From NCBI GenBank assembly GCA_020697375.1, contig JAJFBJ010000033.1, forward strand, positions 1-46,399: DNA of 46,399 nucleotides. The letters run 5' to 3'. A program made the translations under genes and the position numbers. The first letter of the stretch is position 1. Each line of letters opens with the position of its first letter. Positions 35,521 through 44,449 of the stretch are shown here, piece by piece. The stretch is from Nitrospira sp. (GTDB lineage Bacteria; Nitrospirota; Nitrospiria; Nitrospirales; Nitrospiraceae). The notes below the pieces were generated by a model. It was not told the origin of the DNA and did not search any database. It saw only the letters and a program-made list of their open reading frames with translations.

Positions 35521-36453
35521 ATGCTGGACTACAGCCGGCCAACCGTACGATCACCTCGACGCCTGAACAATCTGTGCCTGTTTGTAATAGTCGCAATCTT
35601 TCTCTTCGGGGTGATTCCGGACGAATCAACGGCAGGGTCTGGTGTGCCATGGGAACGACTCACAGCGGGAATACAAGTGGCACAGTGGAATCCCACCGAG
35701 GTCTGTCCACAAGTTCCTGGCCTGCTCATGCTGCAAATCGACCCGGAACGTTTTCGATTTTCGATCTATCACTTTCGCGATGAAGGACTCCATGCCCCGC
35801 TCTCGATTCATGAGTGGCAGCAACGAACCGATGCATATGTACTATTCAATGCCGGCCTATTTCGGGAAGATTACTCATACTTGGGGCTGCTGCTGAAAGG
35901 CGGCCGTTCGCTCGGCGGCAGGAAACATCATTCATGGCAGGGATTATTCGCGGCAGAACCGACCGACAACCGAATCCGGAAAGCCACGGTTCTGGACCTG
36001 GCATTCGATGGATTTACAGAAGAGGCGCCACTCTACCGGGAAGCGGCGCAATCGCTAATGCTACTCGATCGGACCGGCAAACTCAGGGTTCGTGACAGCG
36101 GAAAACGCGCGTATCAGACAGTCGTTGCCGAAGACAACGAATCTGCCATTCTCGTGATCAAGACGATTGAGACCGTGTCTCTGTACCACCTCGGCGACTG
36201 CCTGCATCGGCAGATGCCGTCGATCAAGCAGGCCATGGCAATGGACGGCGGATCCTCATCTGATGTCATCGCCAGCCCAGACCTGCTCCAAGCCGCTCAG
36301 GTGACGACCGGGCAGACTGGGTGGCGGTCGCTTCTGGAAGGGCACACAAGCTTGCACATCGGCCTTCCGGCGGTCATCGGCATTAGCCCGCGGACAGGAA
36401 GAACCAGCGGCACACCTGCTCCGACCGCAGCATCCCCATCCCGCGGACGATGA
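35521..36453 (+). CDS. Phosphodiester glycosidase-family exported protein
   Basis: The 310-residue product has an N-terminal signal or anchor helix ('NNLCLFVIVAIFLFGVIPDESTAG'). The rest matches the NAGPA/phosphodiester-glycosidase family, with 'LFNAGLFREDYSYLGLLLKGG' and the signature 'AMAMDGGSSSDVI' that carries the catalytic Asp region. Members hydrolyse phosphodiester-linked sugars or occur in exopolysaccharide and envelope contexts; the substrate here is unknown. I chose the ATG at 35521, preceded by GAGG, over the longer frame from 35428. The tail of about 25 residues is Pro/Ser/Ala-rich. Confidence 0.75.
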   Translation: MLDYSRPTVRSPRRLNNLCLFVIVAIFLFGVIPDESTAGSGVPWERLTAGIQVAQWNPTEVCPQVPGLLMLQIDPERFRFSIYHFRDEGLHAPLSIHEWQQRTDAYVLFNAGLFREDYSYLGLLLKGGRSLGGRKHHSWQGLFAAEPTDNRIRKATVLDLAFDGFTEEAPLYREAAQSLMLLDRTGKLRVRDSGKRAYQTVVAEDNESAILVIKTIETVSLYHLGDCLHRQMPSIKQAMAMDGGSSSDVIASPDLLQAAQVTTGQTGWRSLLEGHTSLHIGLPAVIGISPRTGRTSGTPAPTAASPSRGR

Positions 36454-36464
36454 GCGCCCGGAAC

Positions 36465-36890
36465 CTACTGACCCGGCGCGATTGGATACCCGGCCTCGGT
36501 CCAGGCATTCATGCTTCCTATGACATTGTAGACATGCGTATAGCCCAAATCGGCCAGCGTCTCTGCGGCAATGTTGCTGCGATGGCCGGACTGGCAATAC
36601 ACCACGATATGATCATTCAATTTCACGCCAAGTTCCCGATGTCGTGCCTTCATCTCACGAAAGTCAATGTTCAGGTCAGTGCCTGGAATCATACCCGAGG
36701 CATGTTCCTCGGGAGACCGCACATCCACCAGCACAAATCCCTTGGCCCCCGCCGACGAAGCCTTGGTCAGGCCTGCCCGCAATTGTTCGACGTTCAACAC
36801 ATAGGAGTGATGAGCCCACGTGTATTGCGGTCCCTCAATGAGAAGACCGCACAAAATTACACCGCATACCGCAATAGTCAGATATTTCAT
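36465..36890 (-). CDS. Exported rhodanese-like sulfurtransferase
   Basis: A 141-residue single-domain rhodanese with a signal peptide (MKYLTIAVCGVILCGLLIEGPQYTWA). The domain shows 'GFVLVDVRSPEEHASGMIPGT' and the active-site loop 'IVVYCQSGHRSNIAAETL', with Cys as the persulfide carrier. It acts in the periplasm, where such proteins may carry sulfane sulfur. AAGGAG lies 8 bases before the ATG. It is divergent from the lipoprotein gene. Confidence 0.88.
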   Translation of the reverse strand: MKYLTIAVCGVILCGLLIEGPQYTWAHHSYVLNVEQLRAGLTKASSAGAKGFVLVDVRSPEEHASGMIPGTDLNIDFREMKARHRELGVKLNDHIVVYCQSGHRSNIAAETLADLGYTHVYNVIGSMNAWTEAGYPIAPGQ

Positions 36891-36952
36891 GGATACTGCT
36901 CCTTTCGCCTATCGACAATATCTGCATCGGACCCTTCTATGATAGGAGCCCT

Positions 36953-37264
36953 ATGAAAAGGTGGTCAAGAGTGTGTCTTCTTGTCATGCTGGCGGCGATG
37001 GGGGGTTGCGGGGAGGGAGCCATGATGGCAAAAGATCTCGAGCATGGAGGCGTGGTCGTCTACCCCTATCGAACCGAGCAGGGCAACTTACTCTCGTCGT
37101 TCAGGAAGGAGGCGGTTCGCCTCATGGAACGGAAATGCCCCGGCGGATATACGATTATCCGTGAAGGCGAGTCTAAGGGCCGGCTGCGCCAGGCCAGTCC
37201 ACTCGCAGGGTCGAGTGATGTGGTGGAAGAGCGGCGCTGGGGAATTCAGTTTCAATGCAAGTAA
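36953..37264 (+). CDS. Putative lipoprotein, 103 aa
   Basis: No family recognised. The signal 'RVCLLVMLAAMGGCGE' has a lipobox-like AMGGC ending in Cys, so the product is probably lipid-anchored. The mature part has two further cysteines ('ERKCPGGYTII' and a C-terminal 'FQCK'), likely disulfide-bonded. The ATAGGAG before the ATG is a good ribosome site. Its stop lies 4 bases from the end of convergent pyrE. Confidence 0.7.
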   Translation: MKRWSRVCLLVMLAAMGGCGEGAMMAKDLEHGGVVVYPYRTEQGNLLSSFRKEAVRLMERKCPGGYTIIREGESKGRLRQASPLAGSSDVVEERRWGIQFQCK

Positions 37265-37268
37265 CCCT

Positions 37269-37844
37269 CTAGGAGTGAATGGGTTGGCCCTTCATGAGAC
37301 CATCGATGGTCAAAAGGCTCACGACCCTTACACCGGTTTTCTCCACCCGAGCTCGACCTTCTTGCTCCTTCCGATCCACGATTACCAACGCGTCCTGCAC
37401 ATTCAACCCCATCTCGCGGGCTGCAAGAATAGCTTTGACGACGGACCCGCCGCTGGTCAAGACATCATCTACGATCAACGCACGATCTCCGGCGATCACG
37501 GCGCCTTCAACCAGTTTTTTCAGCCCATGGTCCTTCGCTTGCTTCCGAACCACGAAGGTTCGCCAGTCCCGCTTAGGATTGGCGCGATAAGCATGGTCCG
37601 AAATGGTGGTGGCAATGGAGATCGCTCCAATCTCGAGACCTCCGATACCATCGACCTGATAGTCCTTGATCGCTTCCCACGCCAGCTGCGCGACCAGGTG
37701 GCGGGCATGCGGAAACGACATTAAGGCTCGGCAATCGACATAAAACGGACTCAGCAAGCCCGACGCGAGCTTAAACCCGCCTTTCGGGTCCCACTTGAAT
37801 GACTGAGTATGGTGAAACACATCGATAAGTTCGTCTTCCAGCAT
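37269..37844 (-). CDS. pyrE: Orotate phosphoribosyltransferase
   Basis: PyrE (191 residues) makes orotidine monophosphate from orotate and PRPP, a step of de novo pyrimidine synthesis. The PRPP loop is 'ALIVDDVLTSGGSVVKAI', with paired Asp residues, and the flexible catalytic loop is 'FVVRKQAKDHGLKKLVEG'. 'KLASGLLSPFYVDCR' near the N-terminus is family-typical. Length is normal. No other pyr gene is next to it. The start at 37844 lies about 13 bases after an AAGG. Confidence 0.92.
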   Translation of the reverse strand: MLEDELIDVFHHTQSFKWDPKGGFKLASGLLSPFYVDCRALMSFPHARHLVAQLAWEAIKDYQVDGIGGLEIGAISIATTISDHAYRANPKRDWRTFVVRKQAKDHGLKKLVEGAVIAGDRALIVDDVLTSGGSVVKAILAAREMGLNVQDALVIVDRKEQEGRARVEKTGVRVVSLLTIDGLMKGQPIHS

Positions 37845-38029
37845 GATTACGTTTTACCTTCCGTTGGAGGCCCATCCCATATAGACACTATCGGCTGGAC
37901 AACCCCTCCACAATGAAGCCGATTCTACACAGATCTTCCGCCAGATGGCAGCAGCTATTCTGCAGACAATCCAATTTCTTCTTGTGCCAGTTGTGTCTCT
38001 CGCTGGCCAAATGCCTACTCTGGACAAAG

Positions 38030-38539
38030 TTAAGAGAAGCGTTTTACCTGCTCGGCCAATGTGTTCGCGACAAGATCCAAATCAAACGGCCAGGCATAGC
38101 GGAGCAGGACGGTCGGGTATTGTTTCCGCAGCCGTTCAAGGATCTCGGGGATCTCGACCTCCGAGTGCGATCCACCCGGAGTAAACATGGTGGTGGTGAC
38201 CGTAATTTCGGTCGCTCCTCGCTCGATTAGATCCTCCACCGATTCCTCCAACGTCGGAGCGCAAAACTCGTTGTAAGCGACAGCAAATAGCGCGCAATTC
38301 AATCGCGCCCGGAGGCGTTCCGCTATGGTTTCAAGTCCTGTCTGATAGGGTTCTGTTTCCACGGTCCTCGGCCACCGCCGGATCTTCGTATCGAGATCTA
38401 TCTCCTCCGGCGTCGGGGATGTCTTCGCGACCCGCCGTTGCGCTTCCAACCGCTTCAATCTGGTTACCAGCTGTTGAGGACAGTCCTTCGGAATCCCGCC
38501 ATGACCTACCAAGATCACCCCTTGGATCGTTGCCGGCAT
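38030..38539 (-). CDS. CbiX/sirohydrochlorin chelatase-like protein
   Basis: A 169-residue protein of the CbiX chelatase fold, which inserts metal into tetrapyrroles. The N-terminal 'GVILVGHGGIPKD' and later 'TVTTTMFTPGGSHSEVEIPEILERL' supply candidate metal-site histidines. A long charged insertion separates the first two strands. It lacks a signal peptide. The ATG at 38539 follows AAGG at about 9 bases. Exact metal and tetrapyrrole are uncertain; sirohydrochlorin ferrochelatase for sirohaem is one option, which would serve nitrite or sulfite reduction. Confidence 0.78.
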   Translation of the reverse strand: MPATIQGVILVGHGGIPKDCPQQLVTRLKRLEAQRRVAKTSPTPEEIDLDTKIRRWPRTVETEPYQTGLETIAERLRARLNCALFAVAYNEFCAPTLEESVEDLIERGATEITVTTTMFTPGGSHSEVEIPEILERLRKQYPTVLLRYAWPFDLDLVANTLAEQVKRFS

Positions 38540-38578
38540 GTCACTAATCCTTTTCTGATCATGAGTTCATTCATACTC

Positions 38579-39586
38579 TCACCGAGCCAGTGGTGACTTC
38601 GAACGTCCTAAAGACCCGCTGCGGTCATCTTGATAGACATGGTTTCGCAGCATGAGTTCCTCCGGATGGGGATGGAGGTAGACCTGATCGCGGATATAGC
38701 CGACGTTAAAGATCTCCACGTAGTGCCTGACCAATGCCACTGGAACGATCAAAGGCGCCAATCCTTGATGATAATCCCCGATCGCGCCCAACAACTCGGC
38801 TTTCTCTTGAAAGCCAAGCTGCTCCTTGAAGTACCCCAGAATGTGTTGGAGCACATTCACGTGCTTGCGCACCGTCGCCTTCACGGCCAGCGCCTGCATA
38901 AAGAGTTCGCCATAACGCAGAGCAAGGTTTCGTGGACGGTGCTCATTCGCCTGTGCCACCAAACGTCCTAGCAATTGGTAGTGCCGCGCGCTATGGGCGA
39001 GCAGCAGATACTTATGGATCCTGTGGAACCCTACGACGGCCTGACTGGCGACTTCATTCTGAATCAGGTCCTGCCAACGATGGTAGGAGAACACTCGTTC
39101 AATGAAGTGTTCTCGAAGCAGCGGATCCCGGAGTCTTTCTTCTTCCTCGACAGGGATCAGTGGGAATCGCGACATAAAGGCTCGTGCAAACAGTCCAATG
39201 CCCTTCCCTTCCGGCATTCCATGTTCGTTGTATGTGCGTACAGGCTTCACACCGCAGCTTGGTGAGTCTTTCTTAAAGACATACCCCGACAGGGCCAAAC
39301 GTTCGAGTTCGGGAAGCCGATTCAGGATCATCGTCTCTAGGGCATCTGTATGATCTTGCCCGCTTTTAATGGTCACCAGCCGAGGCTGCTCAGGGTCGCC
39401 GACCAGCCGCATCGCTTCGCGGGGCGTACCGAGCCCTGCCTCGACTTCCGGACAGACCGGCACCCACTCCACATAACGCCCCAATAGATCTGCGAGAAAC
39501 TCGTCCCGCTTATGTCCTCCGTCGAAACGCACTGCCTCACCGAGAAGACAACGGCTGATGCCGATGCGGAGCGAACTGGTCATCAT
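38579..39586 (-). CDS. TudS-like (DUF523) and DUF1722 fusion protein
   Basis: A 335-residue fusion. The N-terminal DUF523 domain (about 1-150) matches TudS, which uses a 4Fe-4S cluster to remove sulfur from thiouracil. The three cluster cysteines are C13 ('ISRCLLG'), C45 ('VPVCPEVEAGLGTPREAM') and C111 ('KKDSPSCGVK'). The C-terminal DUF1722 domain (about 195-310) has 'VGFHRIHKYLLLAHSARHYQLLGRLVA'. The fusion is widespread in bacteria, but the role of DUF1722 is unsettled. It probably acts in nucleobase or tRNA-thiouridine salvage; the real substrate is not known. The next minus-strand gene is cbiX-like, about 40 bases downstream. Confidence 0.85.
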   Translation of the reverse strand: MMTSSLRIGISRCLLGEAVRFDGGHKRDEFLADLLGRYVEWVPVCPEVEAGLGTPREAMRLVGDPEQPRLVTIKSGQDHTDALETMILNRLPELERLALSGYVFKKDSPSCGVKPVRTYNEHGMPEGKGIGLFARAFMSRFPLIPVEEEERLRDPLLREHFIERVFSYHRWQDLIQNEVASQAVVGFHRIHKYLLLAHSARHYQLLGRLVAQANEHRPRNLALRYGELFMQALAVKATVRKHVNVLQHILGYFKEQLGFQEKAELLGAIGDYHQGLAPLIVPVALVRHYVEIFNVGYIRDQVYLHPHPEELMLRNHVYQDDRSGSLGRSKSPLAR

Positions 39587-39982
39587 GTCACCCGCTGCTG
39601 CTTGCCGAGACTCAAGTATTCCTGGCGCGCGAATGTACTGGCCATCGCAATCGAATGGTTCACATGGACTCTGGCTTCAAACATACGTGCAGGGTTTGCC
39701 GACCGGGGCGCATGTGTCCCGGCTTGGTCTTGAACGATTTCGCGGCCTACCGCAAAACGACGCGAGAACTCGCGCCATAGCAATCAGGCGCCTTCCCCGT
39801 CATATGGTAAGGCATTTTCCGCCGCTGAGCCTGTCCCTGCCGAAAAGCCGGCCCGATGGTTCTTTCTTCAGCGCACCGCCCTCGCAGCGGCTCAGGCCTG
39901 CTGTAGGATCGGCATGATCTTCCGTATGCCCATAGGCGAGATTAGAGACGACTGCTCGACGGCCGTCTGTCCATAGCTTCAC
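39587..39982. other. Intergenic stretch without a supported gene
   Basis: About 396 bases between two minus-strand genes. Several short frames exist on both strands, but none has a ribosome site plus a recognisable product. It should hold the promoter of the TudS-DUF1722 gene. I see no strong terminator or repeat. Confidence 0.5.
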
Positions 39983-40468
39983 CTATCGAGCCGGGTCTCC
40001 ATGTAATCCCCTCTGTCTCTTGTACAAAGTTTGACTCGCCACACGCGTAACGGAGAGCTGTCTGGAATCTCCTTCTCCCTTTACCCCCAATTTCACCACC
40101 GACCCGGGCTCGCCTCGAACCATGAGGGCCACTTGCTCATAGGTCTTGCCGGTGACGGCCACACCATCCACGGTCGTGAGTTCATCACCCTGTTTGAGTC
40201 CGGCCTGCTGCGCCGGGCCTTCAGGCAACACATGCGCAACATAGAGCACGGCCGTATCGCCCACCCGTTCCGCTCCGACATGAAGCGACACCCCGATCAC
40301 ACCATCCGGAATCGTGACTTCGGCCCCTTGCGATGGCGGCGCTTGCGATTCCGGATTGTTCTGTCCATCAGCCGCCCGAGCTCCATCGTGCGTTACCGGT
40401 GAGTAAGTCAGGAGAACGCACACAAAGCCCGACAACAAAGGGATGGTGATATGGCTATGCCTGTGCAT
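39983..40468 (-). CDS. Exported PDZ-domain protein, 161 aa
   Basis: After a signal peptide (HITIPLLSGFVCVLLTYSPVTHDGARAAD) and a Pro/Gln-rich linker, one PDZ domain spans about residues 53-130: 'GVIGVSLHVGAERVGDTAVLYVAHVLPEGPAQQAGLKQGDELTTVDGVAVTGKTYEQVALMVRGEPGSVVKLGVKG'. No protease domain is attached. PDZ-only periplasmic proteins usually bind peptide tails and may assist quality control; the partner is unknown. AAGGAG lies about 8 bases before the ATG. Confidence 0.82.
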   Translation of the reverse strand: MHRHSHITIPLLSGFVCVLLTYSPVTHDGARAADGQNNPESQAPPSQGAEVTIPDGVIGVSLHVGAERVGDTAVLYVAHVLPEGPAQQAGLKQGDELTTVDGVAVTGKTYEQVALMVRGEPGSVVKLGVKGEGDSRQLSVTRVASQTLYKRQRGLHGDPAR

Positions 40469-40738
40469 GTTATGTCTCCTTCTGAAATAACAATTTCAGC
40501 GCCACGATCAGAAGAAAAACCAGGCGGACAACAGCCTGCTGGAGAGATTCACCCACTCGTCATGATCCACCATGAAGAGCTGAGTCACCAATGGCCTACG
40601 GGCGAAAATCTTCACCGAAGGGCATGCGCTCTAGTCAGCGGCATCCACACTCTGGTCGTTACAGGATGTCCTCGCAAGGGTTCCATTGCACTGAAATCTA
40701 TGTCATAGATCACGATCAACGCGGGTTCTCGATCACGA

Positions 40739-40939
40739 TTAGTTCGGAGCCGTCTCGTCCCACAGCTGGCTGGTGATGAACCGCTGAAGAATTTCTCCAT
40801 CGGGAGAGTTTCGGGCAATGCTGGTAGTTCGGATATTCGAGCCTTCGCCGAAATGGAGGATGTAGTCTTCGCGTTCCTCGTGGATGAACTGAATATAGGC
40901 GAGGTTAATATGGAAACGGCCGACCTTCAGGAGGTTCAT
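40739..40939 (-). CDS. Small hypothetical protein, 66 aa
   Basis: The product starts MNLLKVGRFHINLAYIQFIHEEREDYILHF and ends SQLWDETAPN. It is soluble, with two or three predicted beta strands and Tyr/Phe-rich segments. The ATG at 40939 has an AAGGAC upstream and lies 16 bases after the rnhA stop, so they probably form an operon. The frame extends upstream to 41035 but would overlap rnhA. Family unknown. Confidence 0.6.
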   Translation of the reverse strand: MNLLKVGRFHINLAYIQFIHEEREDYILHFGEGSNIRTTSIARNSPDGEILQRFITSQLWDETAPN

Positions 40940-40955
40940 ACCGTCCTTTCTGAGC

Positions 40956-41375
40956 CTACTGTCCGCGTGAGAAACCGGCGAAGGAAGCGGCCCGTTGCGC
41001 AAGGGTATCGCATGCCTCATTTTCCGGATGCCCATTATGACCGCGAACCCACTGCCAAGTGATACGGTGGGCGGCAGCGAGCTGATCCAGCTCAGCCCAC
41101 AGGTCCTGGTTCTTTTTTCGCTTCCAACCCAGCGTCATGGTTTTGATCAGCAATTGAGAATCCGAGTGGAGGACCACCGATTGGGATGGTGGAAGTGTCT
41201 TGAGCGCTTCGATGGCGGCTATCATCTCCATGCGATTGTTGGTGGTCTCCGCGCAATGGCCGGATCCCTCCCTCCGCTGCTCGCCGTCCTGAATGATGTA
41301 GGCCCAGCCGCCTGGGCCAGGATTCCCTAGGCAACTGCCGTCCGTATAGATGTCAATGACTCGTGCAGAACTCAC
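40956..41375 (-). CDS. rnhA: Ribonuclease HI
   Basis: A 139-residue enzyme that cuts RNA in RNA-DNA hybrids. The catalytic residues are all visible: Asp12 in 'IYTDGSCLGNPGPGGW', Glu50 in 'ETTNNRMEMIAAIEAL', Asp72 in 'VVLHSDSQLLI', and His116/Asp123 in 'VRGHNGHPENEACDTLA'. The basic protrusion 'LGWKRKKNQDLW' is present. The GTG at 41375 has GGAAGGA a few bases upstream. It is translated ahead of the small 66-residue protein. Confidence 0.95.
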   Translation of the reverse strand: MSSARVIDIYTDGSCLGNPGPGGWAYIIQDGEQRREGSGHCAETTNNRMEMIAAIEALKTLPPSQSVVLHSDSQLLIKTMTLGWKRKKNQDLWAELDQLAAAHRITWQWVRGHNGHPENEACDTLAQRAASFAGFSRGQ

Positions 41376-41530
41376 TGGGGTCCTTCCATGTACTGCCGCG
41401 ACATCCTGAAAGACAAATTATGCCGCCTGGTTCGGTTCATCCCGTTTTTAATGGTATGGCTCTGGCTTGGCATGTCCAAACTTCCCGTTTCTTCTCCCAT
41501 GTCGTCCGCCTCGATGGAATATTGACGTCC

Positions 41531-41809
41531 TCATCGTAGGGACCGCCCGGACAGAAAGATTATAAACGGAGAATCCGTATCGAGTCGAGGCGTGGGCGAA
41601 GGTCCCAGTTGCCTCACCTCAACACCGACGGCGACTGAATCTCCAAGGACGACGACATCCACGAGATCCGGCACCGCATCGGTTCGAAACTCCACCGTCG
41701 GCCGGCTCACGGCATTGTGAATCTCCGCCATCGTCGCCAAACATCCATGGATCGATCCAGAAAGACCGACTCTCGAGTCCCACCGGCCCAGAATAGGCAA
41801 CTCCGGCAA
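41531..41809 (-). CDS. Doubtful hypothetical ORF, 92 aa
   Basis: A short frame with no recognised family and no clear ribosome site. The product is soluble, with a valine-rich middle ('VVVLGDSVAVGVEVRQLG'). It lies in a loosely packed stretch downstream of the glycosyltransferase. The 235 bases between 41810 and 42044 and the 155 bases of 41376-41530 show no better gene. Confidence 0.25.
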   Translation of the reverse strand: MPELPILGRWDSRVGLSGSIHGCLATMAEIHNAVSRPTVEFRTDAVPDLVDVVVLGDSVAVGVEVRQLGPSPTPRLDTDSPFIIFLSGRSLR

Positions 41810-42044
41810 AGGCGCCGCCGGTGCTGATTCATCTGCGAATCATGACGTTGCGATCCGATGAAATGCCGCAGGATGAGATCGCACGCGGTGACGTTGAAAC
41901 AGAGGCTGACAAACAGAAGCAGGTGACGCCCCCAGACACCATGTCACCAGGGCCAGCAGCAGCTGGACCAAGCCGTCCTTGACAAGGCCCACGGCAAACG
42001 GCAGCACCGCCTCGTTTCCGGGAAGAGACCAGAGAGCGCCTGAT

Positions 42045-42932
42045 TCAGACGGATCGCATCAATCGAGAAACGCAACGCCAGGCTGCCTTCAGGCTTTTCC
42101 CTTCGCCAAGACTTAATTTGAGCCCTTGCAGGAGGGCGGACCGTCCTTCCAGGTGCCGCCCTCCCTTGATCAAATACTTCCCCTGATCAGCCAGGTACAG
42201 GGCCATTTGCCTATGGAGATAGAGTCGTTTCTGCGGATCCTGGCGAAATCGCGACATCAGCCGATCGATCAAGAGCGGGCGATGGCCGAGCGCGATATCG
42301 GCTGGTTTGATGTCGCGATTGCGATGAAATGTCAAGGGTTCGGGAATCCCTGCAATGGTCGTAACCGCGGCAATCCTGGTCCACAACTCGTGATCGTCCA
42401 TGCCGGCAGAATTAAATTGCTCGTCGAAACCTCCTACCGCCTCCAGTATAGCTTTGCGGATGAGGGTCGCCGATGGCGTGGGCACAAAGCCTTGGACAAA
42501 CAACCGCGCGAACTCATGTTGCGGTTGGTAGGCCGGCCCGAGTTGATGCATGGGACGGCCGGCGCGATCGATGTGCGCCACATCGGTCACCACCATTCCT
42601 ACTGCTGGCTGTTCCTCCAGGACCGCTACTTGCTTCGCCAGCTTTTCCGGCTCCCATAGATCATCATGATCCATTAGCGCGATATAACAGCCGCGCGAGG
42701 CGGCGATGCCGCGATTCCTCGCCTGAGCCACCCCGCCGTTCCGCTGCTCGATATATCGAAGACGATCGCCATAGGCACGGATAGCGTCCCCGGAGCCGTC
42801 CGTCGAGCCGTCGTCGATGACCACGATCTCATAGCCATGATAGGTTTGTGCGAAGACGCTTTCGAGGGTGTCCCGGATGACATCCCGTGCGTTGTACAGC
42901 GGAATGACGACGCTGACGACCGGCTCCGGCAT
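42045..42932 (-). CDS. Family 2 glycosyltransferase
   Basis: A 295-residue GT2 enzyme. Motifs are 'VSVVIPLYNARDVIRDTLESVFAQTYHGYEIVVIDDGSTDGS' (nucleotide-sugar binding), 'RNRGIAASRGCYIALMDHDDLWEPEKL' with the DxD-type metal motif, and 'AVGGFDEQFNSAGMDDHELWTRIAA'. There are no membrane helices. It lies 4 bases after the methyltransferase stop on the same strand, so they are one unit. It probably builds a surface glycan; donor and acceptor are unknown. Confidence 0.9.
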   Translation of the reverse strand: MPEPVVSVVIPLYNARDVIRDTLESVFAQTYHGYEIVVIDDGSTDGSGDAIRAYGDRLRYIEQRNGGVAQARNRGIAASRGCYIALMDHDDLWEPEKLAKQVAVLEEQPAVGMVVTDVAHIDRAGRPMHQLGPAYQPQHEFARLFVQGFVPTPSATLIRKAILEAVGGFDEQFNSAGMDDHELWTRIAAVTTIAGIPEPLTFHRNRDIKPADIALGHRPLLIDRLMSRFRQDPQKRLYLHRQMALYLADQGKYLIKGGRHLEGRSALLQGLKLSLGEGKSLKAAWRCVSRLMRSV

Positions 42933-42936
42933 GACG

Positions 42937-43500
42937 TTACGGTTTGACCGCCTCCAAAATGACCGTCATTTCTTCGCACACGTTCCAGAAATAGCGCCGA
43001 CAACGTTTTTGGAAATAGGCCGGGAAGTACTTGAACGGCTTCCGCATCGCGAACTCGATCGAGAGGGTACGAAAGTTGGTATTCAAACCGTAATAATTGG
43101 GCGACTTGAAGTACTCGAAACTCTCTTCTGTCATGAAGCGGACATGTGTCGGATCGATGAACGCTTTGCGCGAGGTATAGTACGGCGTCTTGATGTAGAT
43201 CCGGGCACTGGGCGCGCAGACCCGATAGAGGTCTACCATAAACGTGATCAAATCACGCATATGTTCGACGGAGTGAATCGAGTAGACGGCGGCCACGCTA
43301 CTTTCGGTGAAGGGTAATCCCCGCTCGAAGTCACAGACTACATCCACACCGGGCAGCGCCCGCTGATCGACGCCCACCGTGCCGATCTGTTTAAGCGATC
43401 CACAACCGATGTCCAGCACGATGCCCTTGCAATGGGCATCGGCCACCTCGGGAGGAATGGGACGATGGAGCCAGAACCGTTCAGTGGCACCAGCAGTCAT
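42937..43500 (-). CDS. SAM-dependent methyltransferase (class I), 187 aa
   Basis: The N-terminus has 'GIVLDIGCGSLKQIGTVGVDQRALPGVDVVCDFERGLPFTESSVAAVYSIHSVEHMRDLI', a Methyltransf_11-like SAM pocket. The later part has 'RIYIKTPYYTSRKAFIDPTHVRFMTEESFEYF', common in glycan-associated methyltransferases. It is cytoplasmic with a basic, aromatic C-terminus. No ribosome site is obvious before the ATG at 43500. Paired with a GT2 enzyme, it may modify a sugar or lipid in a surface polysaccharide. Confidence 0.82.
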   Translation of the reverse strand: MTAGATERFWLHRPIPPEVADAHCKGIVLDIGCGSLKQIGTVGVDQRALPGVDVVCDFERGLPFTESSVAAVYSIHSVEHMRDLITFMVDLYRVCAPSARIYIKTPYYTSRKAFIDPTHVRFMTEESFEYFKSPNYYGLNTNFRTLSIEFAMRKPFKYFPAYFQKRCRRYFWNVCEEMTVILEAVKP

Positions 43501-44098
43501 CTAGACGCTACCATCGGACACATGGCACTGAAGTATAAAGAGTGTGCAGATGACCCTCGTCTCTTCGGTGGCCCTAGCGTAGCCAGTTCTATTCCTTTTG
43601 ACGTAGCCGTTTCAAGAGTCAACTCTGTGCCCGATATATGCTTACCGGAACAGGCGATCCCATTTCTGGGCATAAACTCTGTCGTCCCTTACGTGGCGTG
43701 GTACGACTGGTTTACCTCCCGGCGGTTAGTCTACTCAGGCATTTACCGGGCAAGCTAGTAGCTAACTACGGAGAAGGGAGGGCGGAGTAGCATGGCCTGG
43801 TCTTCGGTTGTCCGGTATGCGCAACCATCGTCGGACACTTGCCTGCCATGGCATCCGGAAGGCATCAAGCTGTCACCTGATCAACGATCCTCCCTGACAT
43901 ACATTGAGAGAAAGAGCTTCACTTCTTGGTAGCAATCGATTGAAGGAGATGCGAAGTAGGCCCATGGGAATATCAATGAGGCGATTGCCTTACTCATTGT
44001 GCGACCACCGGGGCACCGGACTAACGGTTTGCACCGCCGATTCACATCCCGCCGGTTCTGACCTAACACTGTATGATTGTTCAGCCCAACAACGAATA
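43501..44098. other. Gene-poor stretch at the start of the accessory region
   Basis: About 600 bases without a confident gene. A plus-strand frame from ATG 43522 to 43758 (78 residues, MALKYKECADD...) is possible but lacks a ribosome site and any known family. By eye the base composition is less GC-rich than in the nuo region. No repeat array, tRNA or transposase remnant is visible. Confidence 0.4.
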
Positions 44099-44449
44099 TT
44101 AAATCCCTAGGGAGCAGATTTCGATGAGGGTATCAATCTGAGAGACAATGAGGCAGGTCGGTGGAAGTCGTGGCACGGAATCAGACTGCGTTGTAGTGGT
44201 GTCCTCTTCAACTTCTTCGCTGTCGGTCTTCGCTTGGTAGTGTCCTGGATACGAAGCATGTTGCCGGAACTGTTCATCCGACATGCTCACCCGATAACTA
44301 CAAAGACGGCACACATAAGCGCCCGTAAGGTACGTACCGCCGACCGACTCTAGCTGGTATTCATGTTCGCAGTCTGATTCCACGGGGTCACAGTGTAGCA
44401 AAGGTCGCCGTGCGACGAAACTGGGGCATTCCCTAGCCGGATTAATCAC
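44099..44449 (-). CDS. Hypothetical protein with zinc-ribbon-like Cys/His pattern, 116 aa
   Basis: No family recognised. A cluster of potential metal ligands is visible: 'DCEHEYQLESV' followed 14 residues later by 'YVCRLCSYRV', then His residues in 'QHASYPGHY'. The pattern C-x-H ... C-x2-C could bind zinc. The C-terminus is acidic and Thr-rich ('SEEVEEDTTTTQSD'). GTG start without a good ribosome site. It may be a mobile-element or phage-derived gene, given its neighbours. Confidence 0.45.
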   Translation of the reverse strand: MINPARECPSFVARRPLLHCDPVESDCEHEYQLESVGGTYLTGAYVCRLCSYRVSMSDEQFRQHASYPGHYQAKTDSEEVEEDTTTTQSDSVPRLPPTCLIVSQIDTLIEICSLGI

